Positions 1 to 12,083 of a stretch of 64,000 nt of DNA are shown here, in pieces (within the stretch, counting starts at the first letter, position 1; each line of letters begins with the position of its first letter). Location: assembly GCF_019059575.1 (NCBI RefSeq), contig NW_024881503.1, positions 1,426,001 to 1,490,000 on the forward strand. The letters are read 5' to 3'. The translations under genes were made by a program, and so were the position numbers. A model generated the notes under the pieces. That model ran no database searches, had not been told where the DNA came from, and saw only the letters and a list, made by a program, of their open reading frames with translations. Source of the stretch: Amphibalanus amphitrite. Lineage: Eukaryota > Arthropoda > Thecostraca > Balanomorpha > Balanidae.

Positions 1-699
1 CCACAGTAACGTCCAAGTTGACGATGCACGGCCAAGGCCAGCGGGTGGCCCCCACCGGGCCGGACTGTCCGAGCACCCTCCGGCAAACAGTCGACCCTAT
101 TTCCCGCCGCGAACGCTGGCCAGCCGACAATCATGCCAATCAGATTACATGGGCAGCATTTATTACCAAGCAGTAACGAACTGTATACTGAATACCATTG
201 ATGAGTCAATGATGAAGTGCTCCACTAAAATTGATGGGTATTGATTAATGGCAGCAAGCGCATCAGTCAAATACAGTTTTAATCAGGTATTACAAATATG
301 GCGACACAGGATGCATAGCAAGAAATTATTTGCTGGAGCAGAGCTCGTCCTTTCTTATAAATCTCACTCGAATGTTTGAGAAGATGGCTTTACAGAGCCG
401 GAGCACACGCTAAGTAGAGCTTGTTGCCTTGGTTCCGACCCCTACCCATTGACCTATACTACACTGTAAACCAAATTGACAAGTCTTGTGTAATATAACC
501 AATCATCTCTTGGTATGTTTACCAACTGATACTTTTTAAACAAGCCGTTGTCTGGTGCATCGCTTGTCAGGTGACAACTACGAGTCAATAGTTACTATGC
601 ACACCAACTTCTCAGTATCCAGACCAACTCTACATTTGTTTCAACGTTTGTTTCTTAACCAGTTTTGGAAACTTGTTGCCGCATGGTTATTTAACCGGC
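1..699. other. No gene recognised
   Basis: AT-rich sequence without a frame that I can assign. The one frame longer than 60 codons (555-752) has no recognisable domain and no splice-bounded support. Confidence 0.5.
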
Positions 700-1012
700 G
701 CCTAACTTGTACTGGTCAGCTGGTCAGCATACACATGGTCAGCTGCGTCTGACGTCAGACTTGGTGGACCAATCAGCGGTCGCCGCCCGCCGTTAGCGGG
801 CCCCGGCGCGGCGGTTTCGAACCAGCAGTTGTCGCGCGGCCGCCGTGTAGCCTGGAGCAGCGACGAGGGCTGTTCCAGCATTTGTGCAGTAAAAAGTGAA
901 ATCTGTGAACTGTGGTGTTCGTGCTGTGAGTGAGGCCCCCTCTGGCCTGCGGGACGCACTAATCGTGCCTATACCCGCGGTCGAGACGCCTCCCTTCCCC
1001 TGCGCGCGCAAT
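700..1012 (+). promoter_or_regulatory. GC-rich stretch, possible promoter and first exon
   Basis: A CpG-rich block stands out from AT-rich flanks. It ends at a good donor context (AAT followed by GTAAGT at 1013) and a T-rich tract follows. This would fit the 5' exon of a rightward gene, but no downstream exon was found. The reverse-strand frames here have no family signature. Promoter function is inference from composition only. Confidence 0.2.
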
Positions 1013-1820
1013 GTAAGTGGGCCAGACCTCTGCATGCACATGTGAGCAGATGTTTTGCGGTCGGTGTTTTTTTTTTATATATAAATACATTTATTTGCCT
1101 TTAATTCAACTCTTTGTATTTTTAACTTACCTGATGGACATATATGGGCTGTAAAAGCTAATCTGGTTGGCGATCATGATTTATTCGAATTATCTGCGTG
1201 ATCGTGCAACTGCCATGATTGTTATGGTCAATGTTCAGGAAATATTCGTCATACGGGCATGTTATACTTCTGGCTTGATGCAGTGCACAAAACCATGTTC
1301 TTCCACATACGCAGCAGTTCTTGCTTCAAAGACTTATATGCTGACGGTGTACGATAGGTATACCTACTGGGTATACCTACCTACCTCATGCATTTACCAC
1401 ATCCATTCGAAAATATGCACTCGGAATTGCCTCCAGTCAATAGTATTAATTACGTGACCGTAATAAATACTATGATTCCAGAAACTTCCGAATGGATGTG
1501 GTGTATGCATTCATTGATTATATAACCCATCAGTATTTCGTTTCTTGTCAGCGCAAGCCTTTGAGCAATAACTGATGCCAGTCATGGTTTTGTGCACCAC
1601 TTCCAGCCAAAAAATAACCTGTCCGTATAGAAAATATTTCCTGAATCAGTATCGTGGCAATTGAAAACGAATGCGAATCGTAAGTTCTTAAGGTTATCAA
1701 CGCAAACAAAGCGATTGTAAGGAAGAACAAGTTCGAACAGAGTGTTAGTACACTTACTTGTTGACAATTTGTAAGCTAGCAATGCCCAGTCAAAGGCTAG
1801 TTCATCAACAAATCAGGGGT

Positions 1821-2125
1821 TGGTGAACCGACAAGGAAACGACTATGCCTATCCAGAAGTTGGTAGGTCCACAAGGCCCAGACTAGTACTCAACAAGGTG
1901 ACGCCTATGCGAATTGGAACCAAACTTGTAGACAAACTGTTAGTTTGTTGGCCAACAAGCCTGGGGTTGGTGAATCGACAAGGTATCGACAAGGTGACGC
2001 CTATGCGAATTGGAACCAAACTTGTAGACAAACTGTTAGTTTGTTGGCCAACAATCCTGGGGTTGGTGAATCGACAAGGTATCGACAAGGTGACGCCTAT
2101 GCGAATTGGAACCAAACTTGTAACA
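1821..2125. repeat. Tandem repeat, 96-bp unit, about 3 copies
   Basis: The string AAGGTGACGCC recurs at 1895, 1991 and 2087, which gives a 96-bp period. Each unit also contains the half-palindromic TTGTTGGCCAACAA. The first copy is diverged. Because 96 is divisible by 3 the array stays open in two frames (1820-2164 plus, 1849-2115 minus). I take these as repeat artefacts. Confidence 0.85.
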
Positions 2126-2405
2126 AGGAGCCAACTTGTAGATTTGGTTTACAGTGTAGACTAGACACACTGAGCTTCAAGTTTGTACTCGGTCCCGTTT
2201 CCGAAAACAGGCGCCCGAAAATTGTCGTTCCCAATAGGACAGGCCGCGTGGGTCCCCCCTTTCCGGCGTTGCCCCGGCGGTGGCGGTGCTAGGTGGTGGC
2301 ACTAGTATCACTTGTGTTTACATTACTGGCGTGTACAACTTTACCATGTTTAAAAAGTCCTGAAAACTGTGGGAACACGGACGGACATTTAATGTTAATA
2401 CAATA

Positions 2406-3137
2406 CCAGTAAAACGCCTTTTGGGCGAAGAACGAGCGAGCGAGATAGTGAGCCCTGCACGTGCGGAAGGGCGAGAGGGTACTTCCAACAGGCTTGTAGC
2501 ACCCTTCTAACCGGTCGCTAGCGGTGTGCCAAATTTGAACGCAATCGGCCCAGCCGTTCCTGAGATCTGGAAGCGGCATTCTGCACGTACGCACGTGCAA
2601 ACGGGGTCCAAACTGACTTTTGCACGGCAACCTACTAACTGGTCCCCAACCGTGTACCAAATTTGAGCGCAATCGGCCCAGCCGTTCTCGAGATCTGGAA
2701 GCGCCCCCTGCACGTGCGCACGTGCAGTGGCACCTTAACCGCAACACATGGAAATGCATTGCCTGGTGGGTGCCTACCTGTATGCCAAGTTTCAGCGAAA
2801 TCGCCCCAGTAATTACCGAGTTATTGAAATGGGAACAAATTTGGCACCTCTTCTTTTTGTATTTTGCACGTGCAGTGGGGGTCGCTCTCATAGATCAAGA
2901 GTATCCGTCCTTTGGTAGAAGGGATGCAGCTACCCTACAAAAATTACCGCAAGACAATCGCCCAAGCTGCTGCTGAGATATGAGCCTCTCAGAATCACTA
3001 CTTTTGCAAAACAGCTTGAACACCCTTGACTTTTCACATGGCACGTGCCAAGACGGTCACTGAGATGTGTCAAAAGCAGGGTTTGGTGTTTGTATATTTG
3101 TTCATGAACAGTTCGTGATCGCTTCGCTCGCTCGTAA
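2406..3137 (-). mobile_element. Helitron-like nonautonomous element, copy A
   Basis: This is a minus-strand copy of a family seen at least six times here. The 3' end (left side) is CCAGTAAAACGCC, that is CTGG preceded by a small hairpin (CGCC...GGCG) on the element strand. The 5' end (right side) reads TTACGAGCGAGC. The middle consists of modules of about 140 bp carrying the palindrome built from CACGTGCGCACGTG. A similar string, AATACAAT, occurs just outside both ends. Another copy at 47,323 shows clean insertion without duplication, so I treat this match as chance. Confidence 0.6.
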
Positions 3138-3389
3138 CAATACAATGTCGCTAGCCGGGAACGGCCGGCTGGCAGCCGCACGCATTGCAGTAGTGCGTCT
3201 AGTCTTGTATAGGTCAATGCCCCTACCGTCCGATCGGGCAGTTCCGGGAAACGGAAAGATTTAGATGCCACAGTTCCAACGCAGAATGTTTTTACGCATT
3301 TAGGCCCATCGTAGGATATTGACAATTTTTTTTGCTGAAAATGACTTGTCCATTCAACTGACTTCAACTACCTGCACTGTCTCCCATCC

Positions 3390-4765
3390 ACCGCTTGGGG
3401 TGCCGCTGCACGTGCGCACGGGCAGGGTGACGATTCCAGATCTCGAGAACGGTTGGGCCGATTGTGATCAAAGTTGGCACACCGTTAGGGCTCGGCGAGT
3501 AGGGTGCCGTGCACAAGTCAGATGGGACCCAGTTTGCACGTGCGCACGTGCTCCGTGCGCACGTGCAGGCTGACGCTTCCATATCTCAAGAACGGCTGGA
3601 CAGACTGTGCTCAAATTTGGCATACCACTAGAGACTGGTTAGTAGGGTGCCGTGCACAAGTCAGTAAGTATGTATTTTCATGTGCCGCGGTTGGGGTGCA
3701 GCTGCACGTGCGCACGTGTAGGGGTCGTTTCCCGATCTTGGAAACGGCTGGGCCGATTCATATTATATTTGGTACATCGCTAGAAACCGGCGAATAGGGT
3801 GCCGTGCACAAGTCAATTGGGGCCCAGGCTGCACGTGCGCACGTGCAGGGTGTCGCTTCCAGGGCCTCGTTTCATAAAGCTCTGCCGTAACTTACACCTT
3901 TCCGTAATTTACACCCTTTCAAACTACGGAGCGCAAATAAAGCCGTTTCACAAAGCCACAACTGGAATTGTTTACACCTCCGTAACTAAGCACATTTGCG
4001 TAGTTGCCGTAATTTATCAAGCGTCCTACAAATTACAATTTCATGTCAACACTTATTTTTTTTTTACGAGAAATTATAAAACAATTATGTTGAATTTAAA
4101 TCTTAAAAATTATTTATGAAAAAACAAAATTGATATTGACGACCATCCTTTATTAAAACAATATATTGAAAACAGCAGAAAGCCAGCTAAGCAGAAGTGC
4201 CTAACTACGAAAGTGGCGCGGCGCGGCGAATAAACAAAATTCCGATAGTGGCCACAAAAAGCGAATGGTACAGAAGATTTGCAGTTTCTTTTCTCATTTT
4301 GGCTGTTCTTTCTTCCTCACCGGGCTCAACATTATAAAATATATTAAAAATTAGCTTCGAATTTTCACATTAATTCAAATTCACGTAACATTTTTGTGCG
4401 TAGTTTACGGCACTGATATCAAGAGCTTGATAAAATATTTGGCGTTAATTACGTCGTTTTATGAAACCCAAATGGCATCAATTGGTCCGGAATCGAGCAT
4501 TTGCCGTAAATAAAGCCCCGTAATTTCGATGGCGTGAATTACTCCGGTCTCCGGCTTTATGAAACCGAATTGGCATCAAATACGCCAAATCTGGCATAAT
4601 TGACGGAACGCCGTAAGTAATTCCTTTTATGAAACGAGGCCCAGATCTCGAAAACGGCCGGGTCGATTGCACTCAAATTTGGCACACCGCTATAGACCGG
4701 CGAATAGGGTGCCGTGCACGTCAGTCCGTAGCACACCGACTCCGGTCTGCACGTGCAAGGCTCAT
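3390..4765 (+). mobile_element. Helitron-like tandem modules, split by a MITE
   Basis: At least four modules of about 140 bp belong to the same family as the 2406-3137 copy. Each has CACGTGCGCACGTG, then AGATCTCGAGAACGG, then CAAATTTGGCACA, then GTGCCGTGCACAAGTCA. The element ends are not clear. The fourth module is interrupted at 3862-4642 by a MITE and resumes after it. Open frames through the modules are by-products of the repeat. Confidence 0.6.
3862..4642. mobile_element. MITE inserted in a Helitron-like module
   Basis: The terminal inverted repeats are GGGCCTCGTTTCATAAA on the left and its complement TTTATGAAACGAGGCCC on the right. The interrupted module reads CTTCCA on the left and AGATCTCG on the right. 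The uninterrupted sequence CTTCCAGATCTCG occurs in sister modules, so the empty site can be read. A 3-bp duplication CCA fits the borders if the right end is taken at GAGGC. A 3-bp duplication would suit PIF/Harbinger, but the class is uncertain. Subterminal sequence is rich in copies of CCGTAA. Confidence 0.7.
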
Positions 4766-5528
4766 CCTCTCGTTTGGCGGCGGGCGTTTTTGCTGCGTTT
4801 ACAAAGGTGCTTGCTCAAACAACCTGCGGTCCCGCGATGCGGAGCCCAGCATCGCAGATGCTGGGTAACCGAAGGTTTGTTGTCAATAGTTTAAACACTA
4901 TTCTTTAGAATTGTGTTTTTCTATTGAAAAACAAATCTGAGTTCCCTGACAATTTGGCAAAAGCTGCCTGAGATCAGTACAACTTGATGCTCTTGAAAAC
5001 GGCTGCTCCAAAAATTCTGATTTTTTCAGGATTTCTAGTGGGCCAGGTGATCTACGTTCTGGTATGGGTCTCCCCTCCGCGGACCATCTGGTGCACGTGC
5101 CACGTGACTTTGAAAATTCCCGTGTTAAGCCAATGGGGAAAATGAAAAAATGCGTTCCACGGCAGATTGCTCGAAAACGATCCAAACGACCCCCCATTTT
5201 CTTCCATGCGGATCAACCACCATTCGGTGCACTACCCATGGGTATGTCGCAAAGTGGCCGGAAAAGTCCAGAACCACGTGCCACGTGCCGTTGAAAATGA
5301 CCCTGCACACCGGAAATTTGGACTTTTGGTCATTTCGGCGCACCCATGATGCATACTATGGCGTGGGTGACCAAACAATGGGTGTCATCCGGTCGGCAAC
5401 TGTTTATGGTGTCGTCCAGTGGGTCAAAGTGGTAGTTTCAAACTTTTGGGATCCACCATTCTGGGGATTCTTTTTGGACAATATACTTACGTTTCTGGTT
5501 GCAATGTTCATTCCACCCAGCCGGTCGT
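4766..5528. other. No gene recognised
   Basis: Unassigned sequence with two close matches to CACGTGCCACGTG (near 5094 and 5275), spaced about 180 bp apart. This suggests a short diverged repeat. Its right end contains the 8-bp target site (5521-5528) of the hAT-like element that follows. Confidence 0.4.
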
Positions 5529-7425
5529 CAGGGGCGTAGGCAGGGGGGGGCCACTGGGCCATGCCCCCCCCCCTTGGGCGCCGAAGGCGCCCTTTGCGAT
5601 TGGAGGGCGCCGAAGGCGCCCTCCAATCGCGAATGCAATTGTGATAGAATCGAATCGAAAAACAATCGCGACTGGATACGTAAGCCTATAGGATCGCTGC
5701 CTTCCTGCCCACTGGTGCCCTCATTTGATCGGTGTACTCCTACCTATTGGTGCTCTCCTGTAAATAGGCGCCCTCTCACCCGAAGGCGCCCTCCTGTAGG
5801 TCACCACCCTGCTACACATTGCAACCCTTCTGCTGGTCGGCGCCCTCATAATTATTGGCGCCCTCCTGCCTATTGCGCCCTCATGTGAAATTTTGATGGC
5901 CGCCCTCCTCCCTTTTGGCACCCTCTTGTTGAGTGCCGCCCTTCTAGCCATTGGCGCCCTCCTACCTATTGGTTTCCTAGTCCCTCCTGCTGAATGCTAA
6001 TCGGGGCCCTTCTACCTATTGGCGCCCTCGTGTTGATCGCCGCCCTCCTAACATCTGGCGCCCTCCTGTTGATCGCCGCCCTCCTATCCACTGGCACTTT
6101 CCTGTTAAATCGGCGCCCTCCTCACAGACGCCCTCCTGTTCAATGTCATCCTCTTGGGCAAAGGCGCCCTCCTCACCATTGCCACCCTCCTGTTAATCGT
6201 CACCCTTCCACTCATTGGCGACTTCCTGTTGATGACCGCCCTCCTACCCAATGGCGACCTCTTGTTGATCGCCACCTTCCTATCTATTGGTTTGGTGCTC
6301 TCCTGTTCCTTGCCGCCCTTTCACCCATGGTGGCACCCTCCTGTTGATTGTTGATCGGAGCCTTCTTGCCTATTGGCGCCCCCCTTTTGATCGCCGCCCT
6401 TCTACCCATTGGCGTCCAAGTTTCGGTGATTGAAGGTGCTCAACACTGTATGCATCTGTGAGAAGGACATGAGGGCTGGTCGAGGTAATTTGGATGAGAA
6501 GCCCGAGAAGGCTAATCGATCTCATGAGAAACAGCCCTGTTATGGTTTCTCTTTCTGTTGTTGCCGCCTTCTCGTTGTGCGCTTGTGTTTACGCACCTCG
6601 CGCTCCGGTATCAATCCGATATGGTGATCTGGTGTGTATGCCACCGCCAATATACTTCTCTACATCGTCACCCATGGGCGAAGCTTTCTATACAGCTTGT
6701 GTGGCACCGGCCCCACCAAATCTTAGGCATTTTTTACACCTTAAAATTTGGTAAAAGAGCGGGAAGAGCTTTGAACAGTGAGCACGCAAAAAATGTGCCT
6801 AAAAAGCGGAGGAAAAGGTTGTTTTCAAAAATTTCGCGCGCCTTCGGCGCAGCATTTCACAAACTCTTCTTTACTAGGAACTTAGTACCTATGCCAATAA
6901 CTTGCAACCTTTTTGTCACGTGTGAGATGAACCCGCGCCAGGAGGTTTCTTCAGACATGCGGTTAAAAAAGATCCGAAAAAGGTACCACTACGTTACGAG
7001 CTTCCGTTTTTTTCCTGGGGGAGAGAGGGAAGTGGGTGAGCGGGAGGGGCACACCTTTTGGTTATACATTGCTCTTACACGTGCTCTAAAAATGCAAACC
7101 ATAGTCGCTAAAAGCAAGGTCATTAGGTCATGTCAAGTGATCTAACTTAAAAATAGTTTTAAGCATTGTCACTTAAGCTGAGCGGGTGACTTGACCTTTT
7201 TTGGCCTGGAGTAAAAACAAAATACACACGATGCCAAATCAATGCAGCATAACCTATATACCAAGTCACGCAAAAAAAAACTGGTGGCGTGGTAAAAAAA
7301 CGCCTCCACCCCCCCCCCCCCGCTGAGCGGATTTTTATCTCGCGACCGTATGGCGCCCTCCTGGGGTGAGGTGGCGCCCTCCAAACCCTTGGCCCCCCCC
7401 TCGCGATTTTCTAAATACGCCGCTG
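5529..7425. mobile_element. hAT-like nonautonomous element with 8-bp target duplication
   Basis: CCGGTCGT is present at 5521-5528 and again at 7426-7433, exactly flanking an element that starts CAGGGGCGTAGGCAG. Its right end reads, on the other strand, CAGCGGCGTATTTAG. An 8-bp duplication with CAGNGGCGTA termini is typical of hAT transposons. Both subterminal regions carry C/G homopolymer runs. No hAT transposase frame is seen inside. The frame at 6558-7145 has no domain that I recognise. I call this a nonautonomous or decayed element. Confidence 0.85.
5700..6420. repeat. Imperfect minisatellite GGCGCCCTCCTGTTGATCG
   Basis: Irregular units of about 30-34 bp are built from GGCGCCCTCCT joined to TGTTGATC or ACCCATTGG. 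They occupy the left half of the hAT-like element. Diverged units and indels suggest an old array. Frames running through it (5499-5888, 5994-6347) are leucine- or arginine-rich by-products. Confidence 0.7.
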
Positions 7426-7433
7426 CCGGTCGT

Positions 7434-9589
7434 CAATGCGTTAGGTGACCCAAATGACGATTGACCTGAAGGAAGTTGGGGGCGAGGAACACGCACGCAG
7501 CCCCCGTTCACGAGCTCCAGAATTCCTTTACCGTGACGTCATCACGGCGCATGAATTTTCCTTCACCCATAGCAATGCATGCTAATCATGGTGTGTTTCA
7601 GGCAGGCTAAGGAAAAATCCAAGGCCTATATGTGTTCAAAAGACATACCACTAAGCCAATGGATTCATCTCATCACGATAAATGGGGTTGAAATCGAAAC
7701 AATCGGCCTATATTTGACCAAAATGGGCCAATCAAATGGTCCTTGCAACTCATAATGAAGGATTTCCTCTGCGTTAAAAATTTGTTTCTTGTGATTTTTA
7801 TCATCTACAGGGGAAATCCTTCATAATTGCTACCAGATTACTACCATATTCCCTCGCATTTCTGTTGCGCATTGCCTCACAAATAAAAGTTTTATGAAGT
7901 TTATACTAATTTAATTGTCATATTTTGACTTATTTTGGCGATTGTTAATTATTTCAATGCATCATGGATCAGATAGCTCTCATAGTTTGCTGAAGAATGT
8001 GGCTTTTGCTTGGTTATTTTCAAGTTATCTGTGATTTGGTGCGCCGTGATCGTAGCATTATACAAATTATATCAACTTTAAAAATTGAATCAACTTTTGA
8101 AGTGAAGTTCACATGAAGAACCAAAAGTTCAAGCATAATAATTGTTTAAACATAATGATGCAACATGTGTCTCCCAGATGGAACTTATATTTCAATTGAA
8201 AACTGAAAATGGAAAACAGAAGATGGATCTGCGGAGTTACTGAGATCACAAGGTGCTCTTGATTGTTGGTAGTTGAAGATGTTGAGAGAACTTGTGAATC
8301 TGCATACCAGTCCTGACTTGTTTGATTGTTCAAAACTATTTTAATTCTCATAATTGTGTAATGTGTAGTGACTGTGCACACTGCGCAGCACATGTGCGCA
8401 GAAATATGCAGGTGGCTGGTAGGTGGGTTAAACTTCGGAGATGCGAATTTGGATGTCAGTTATAAAATTAATGGTTATACCTTGTAGAGTAAGCTGTGCT
8501 GTTATTTTTGTTTTTTTGTAATTGTCTCTTTTATAATTGTAACCTACAATGCTGTTGGTTTCATTTTTATTAAAATGCTCGACCAGATTTTGCACTTGTT
8601 CATGCATGAATGGCTAACTTTGGGGTGTTTATTCAACCCTGACTGCTAAAGTTTTTCAAAGGCACATGACACAGCACGGCTAGATCAGCTGGTACCTACC
8701 TACCTGTTGACTTTTTTTTGTTTTTGGTGGTGATGTGTTTGCTGTTTGTCTTTTGCAAGGTGGTCAATGAAATAAAATAATGCATTATTTTGAAATGTTT
8801 CCTTGACAGAAGCCAGGAGCCGGATCGATGTTTGCTGGTGAATGAGATGGTTCAAAAGCATCTCATGTTTTTCAAGGTACATAAGTCATAACATCCCTTT
8901 CATACGCTGAAGTTTTAATAGCTTCTCAGTCTCTGTCATTTTCCTGAAATATTGGTGTAGATAAGAGATATCAGTACCTTCTCAGAGGTACCTCCCTTCT
9001 GCTGGATAAATATTTAATTGGTTGGATGAAATGGACAGGTAGCCTTATGATAATGTAATGTGAAATTTTATTTCTATAAAACTTTGAATATGAAGTTCTA
9101 ATTATTCATATGAGCATACATTTTTGATGACTTAAGAAAGTTTTCCACAAGAGTAGATAATGTGGGAAAGTCTATCAAATGGCACATTCTGAAGGCTCAA
9201 TGCTGACAGAGTGCTGCCTCAAAGAATAACTGACTTGCTGGGTTACGAATATTTCTTTATTTTAATTTTCAAATGTTATGTAAAATACATTGCAGTGAAA
9301 TAACAAAATAGTGCAGTAAAATAGGATTGGCGACGATCAAACAACACGTGCGCCATTGATGTCTGCAAAAATTGCTACCAGATTGCTACCAAATCCGTGA
9401 CGTAACTACGGCGCCTTTTTTTCCCTAGTGAACCAACCTGAGTAGTAAAGTAATCTTGCACGCACGTGCCATCCGTTTTTTGATTGGGCGCTTTCATCTA
9501 GGAGATTTTTGCAGATATCTTTTTGATTTGTGAAAATGACCAAAAAGCTGAATCTCTGGAATCCTAGCGGTATGCCAGTCGTTGATAAA
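7434..9589. other. No gene recognised; AT-rich
   Basis: No frame here has a recognisable domain. Related short strings occur near 7815 and 9370 (ATTGCTACCAGATT followed by ACTACC or GCTACC). A similar GGTAGC string lies beside GTGACGTCAC at 34,408. They look like ends of an unclassified repeat. Confidence 0.4.
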
Positions 9590-10200
9590 TTATTATCCTG
9601 CTGCGGCCGGGCGCTTGTTGCGGTGTTTGCGTTTGGCGGCTGGCGGGCGACTTTTAGTCGTTTTCGGTTAGCAGTTAGCGTCGGTGCGATGCGGGCGGTT
9701 TTATTTTTTCGGCGTTTCGGCGTTTTTTTTTTGTGTGGTTTGCGGCGGTCGGGCGATTTTTTTCGACGTTTGCGTTGGCGTTTCGGGCGTGCGTTTTTCA
9801 CGTTTTGCGGTGTTTACGTTTTGCGGCGGGCGGGCGTTTTGTGTTTTTTGCGGTGTTTGTCTTTGGCGGCGGGCGGGCGGGCGGGCGATGCGGGCGGTTT
9901 TCTTTTTTGCGTCGTTTGCGGTGTTAAATTTGTTTGCGGTTGGCGGCCGCTTTTAAGTTTTTTTGCGGTGTTTACTTTTGGCGGCGGGCGGGCGATTTTT
10001 AGGCGTTTTCGGTGGCGGTTAGCGGGCGTGCGATGCGGGCGGTTTTGTTTTGCGGCGTTTTGCGTCTTTTTTATTTGCGGTTTGCGGCGGGCGGGCGTTT
10101 GTTTATTTTTTTGCGACGTTTGCGTTGGCGTTTCGGGCGTGCGTTTTGCGCGTTTCGCGGTGTTAGCGTTTTGCGGCGGGCGGGCGTTTTTCACAATTCG
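9590..10200. repeat. G/T-rich low-complexity tract
   Basis: About 600 bp of strongly strand-asymmetric sequence built from GCGGCGGGCGGGCG, TTTGCGG and GTTTGCGTTGGCGTTTCGGG. The plus strand has many GGG runs and very little A. The long frames on both strands (for example 9530-10312 plus, 9814-10221 minus) arise from lack of stop codons in this composition. Their translations are repetitive Phe/Arg/Gly or Lys/Arg/Pro. Confidence 0.75.
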
Positions 10201-10261
10201 AAGTCCAAACCTTCGGGCCACAGCGCTCCTCGAAAAGCGCTGCCCTCGAGTATCCCCCAGA

Positions 10262-10299
10262 CATAGACCACTATATATCGTGCTATATAGTGGTCTATG
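10262..10299. repeat. Perfect 16-bp hairpin
   Basis: CATAGACCACTATATA is followed by a 6-base spacer and its exact reverse complement. This could form a 16-bp stem. It lies just after the G/T-rich tract. It is not followed by a T run and there is no gene end beside it, so I do not call it a terminator. Confidence 0.85.
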
Positions 10300-10521
10300 C
10301 CCCAGATGGTAGGCCTAGGCAATAGCTAAAAAGTGCTGTCATTTGGAAGCTGGAAATTAAAATGGAAGAAACAATGACAAACAAAACATGGTGAATTATA
10401 AATAGCATACCTAACTGCTTGAATAAATTAAAAAAAAAATAGCAACGCATAAGCCCGCAAGATATCTACACTAGATGATTCGATCACAAATAATAATCAA
10501 TAATTTGCTACACGCCCTTAA

Positions 10522-10963
10522 AGGAAACAGTCCACTTTCCTGAAATCAGTATTTTGCTATTGATTTATGATTTTTTATGCTCAAAATAATCATGAAATAA
10601 AATAAAACCTTTTTGTAAAAACAATTATTTTCTATATTTTAATATAGGACGAACTATATTCTATGTAAAATAATGTTTGGCGCGGAAGCTTATTACGCAT
10701 TGACCAATCATATTGCATAGCTCAAACCTACGCATACTGCATTGGCTGTAAGCAGCACGCTGATTGGCTGACGATGACATGGCTGCATTTCTGTGCAAGG
10801 CACGCATTCCTCTACAAGGCACTCTTTTCGGAACGAGAAATGGAATATCTTCGTCTAGGGTGATCGTTGAGCCGTAAAAGCTCCCGATTTGTGCTAGTCT
10901 CAGCTCAAGCTACGAAACTGCTATTCCAGCTCAAAACCCCATGTTAAAAGTGAACTATTTCCT
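10522..10963. mobile_element. TTAA-flanked MITE
   Basis: TTAA is found at 10518-10521 and 10964-10967. The termini are AGGAAACAGTCCACTTT on the left and, read on the other strand, AGGAAATAGTTCACTTTT on the right. TTAA duplication is the hallmark of piggyBac-type integration, so this is probably a nonautonomous piggyBac-like element. There is no transposase frame. Confidence 0.65.
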
Positions 10964-10967
10964 TTAA

Positions 10968-12079
10968 ACAAATCACATGTTTGCTTCATAGAGTTCTAGT
11001 TATTTAGAAATTTTCAAGGTATTTTTAGACAGATAACATGTTTGAATGCACCAGTGAAAGACCTAGACAAGCATAAACACACTTTATTGCATGTCAGACC
11101 CTGGTCCCAGGGCCCCACTGTTCAATGGGGCAAATCCAAGTGATAGCAGCAGATTTGAGATAAACATGCCTATTTGGAATGCCCAATGAAGCAAAACATT
11201 ATCTGCCCTGCTCAAATGATTCCCATTTCCATCAAATAAGACAGCCTGTTTGACTTACCTTGAACTGACTGCAAATGATGATTGCAGTAATTTCAAGAAA
11301 TTTACATTTTATGACTGATTACGACTCATGCCAACTTTGAAATAACACTGAACAAAATTCATTTACAGTCACAAAAGCAAAGGTCACAGAGAGGGAAAAA
11401 AAGAGGATTAATGCATCCATGCCTTTTATGGGTATGATGTGAATATACAATGGAACAATCTTACAAAGGCCATGGAATAGATTTGGCAGCACTGGCTGAA
11501 GATCTGTTGCACAAAACAGCCATTGAACACAGACAGTTTTTAGTGCATTTCAGTCCATCGTATAGGTACTAGGTAGGTACCCTCACATTCCAAAGAATCG
11601 CATTGGAGTTGGATCGTTGGACCTGAGCTCTGTTCACACCCCGTTTATTTATCAGCAGGCTGCGACCATGCTCCTACTTCTTGGCTCCTCATTGGTCGAA
11701 TTCAAGTGGTCTATTCGTTAGACCAATGAGAGGCCAAGCCTCGCCAGCAACAACTTCCGTATATGGGGAAAACCGACAGCACGCTGATATAAAAACAGCG
11801 ACCAAACAGGGCCCAGGATACGCAGGTACCTAGTTAAATTACCAACACCATCATGCTAAATGCTACCAGATACCATGAATAGGAAAGTACAGCCATTCAT
11901 AATGTTCAGATTATATGTGGTGCGGGACACACAATAAGAACTTTGAAAGTTTGACAATGAGAAACAGTCAGGCGGAACTTGCAACTTACATGATGCATAT
12001 ATTGAAATCCAGTGTAAAAACTAAGAAAAGCACAGTTCTGAATAAAAAACCATATCCTGACCTAACATGACTTAACCTA
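10968..12079. other. No gene recognised
   Basis: Unassigned sequence of ordinary composition without a long frame, splice-bounded exon or clear terminal repeats. An inverted motif around 11,690-11,730 (ATTGGTC...GACCAAT) is the only structure I noticed. Confidence 0.4.
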
Positions 12080-12083
12080 TTAA

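Noticed and set aside
2395..3150. AATACAAT as an 8-bp target duplication of Helitron-like copy A
   Set aside because: The copy at 47,323 shows an exact insertion without duplication, and other copies lack matching flanks. Chance or an older repeat is more likely.
10262..10299. Transcription terminator
   Set aside because: No gene end beside it and no T run. Factor-independent terminators of this type are not expected in eukaryotic nuclear genes.
9530..10312. 260-codon Phe/Arg-rich frame
   Set aside because: Low-complexity G/T tract with few stop codons. No domain and no codon structure.
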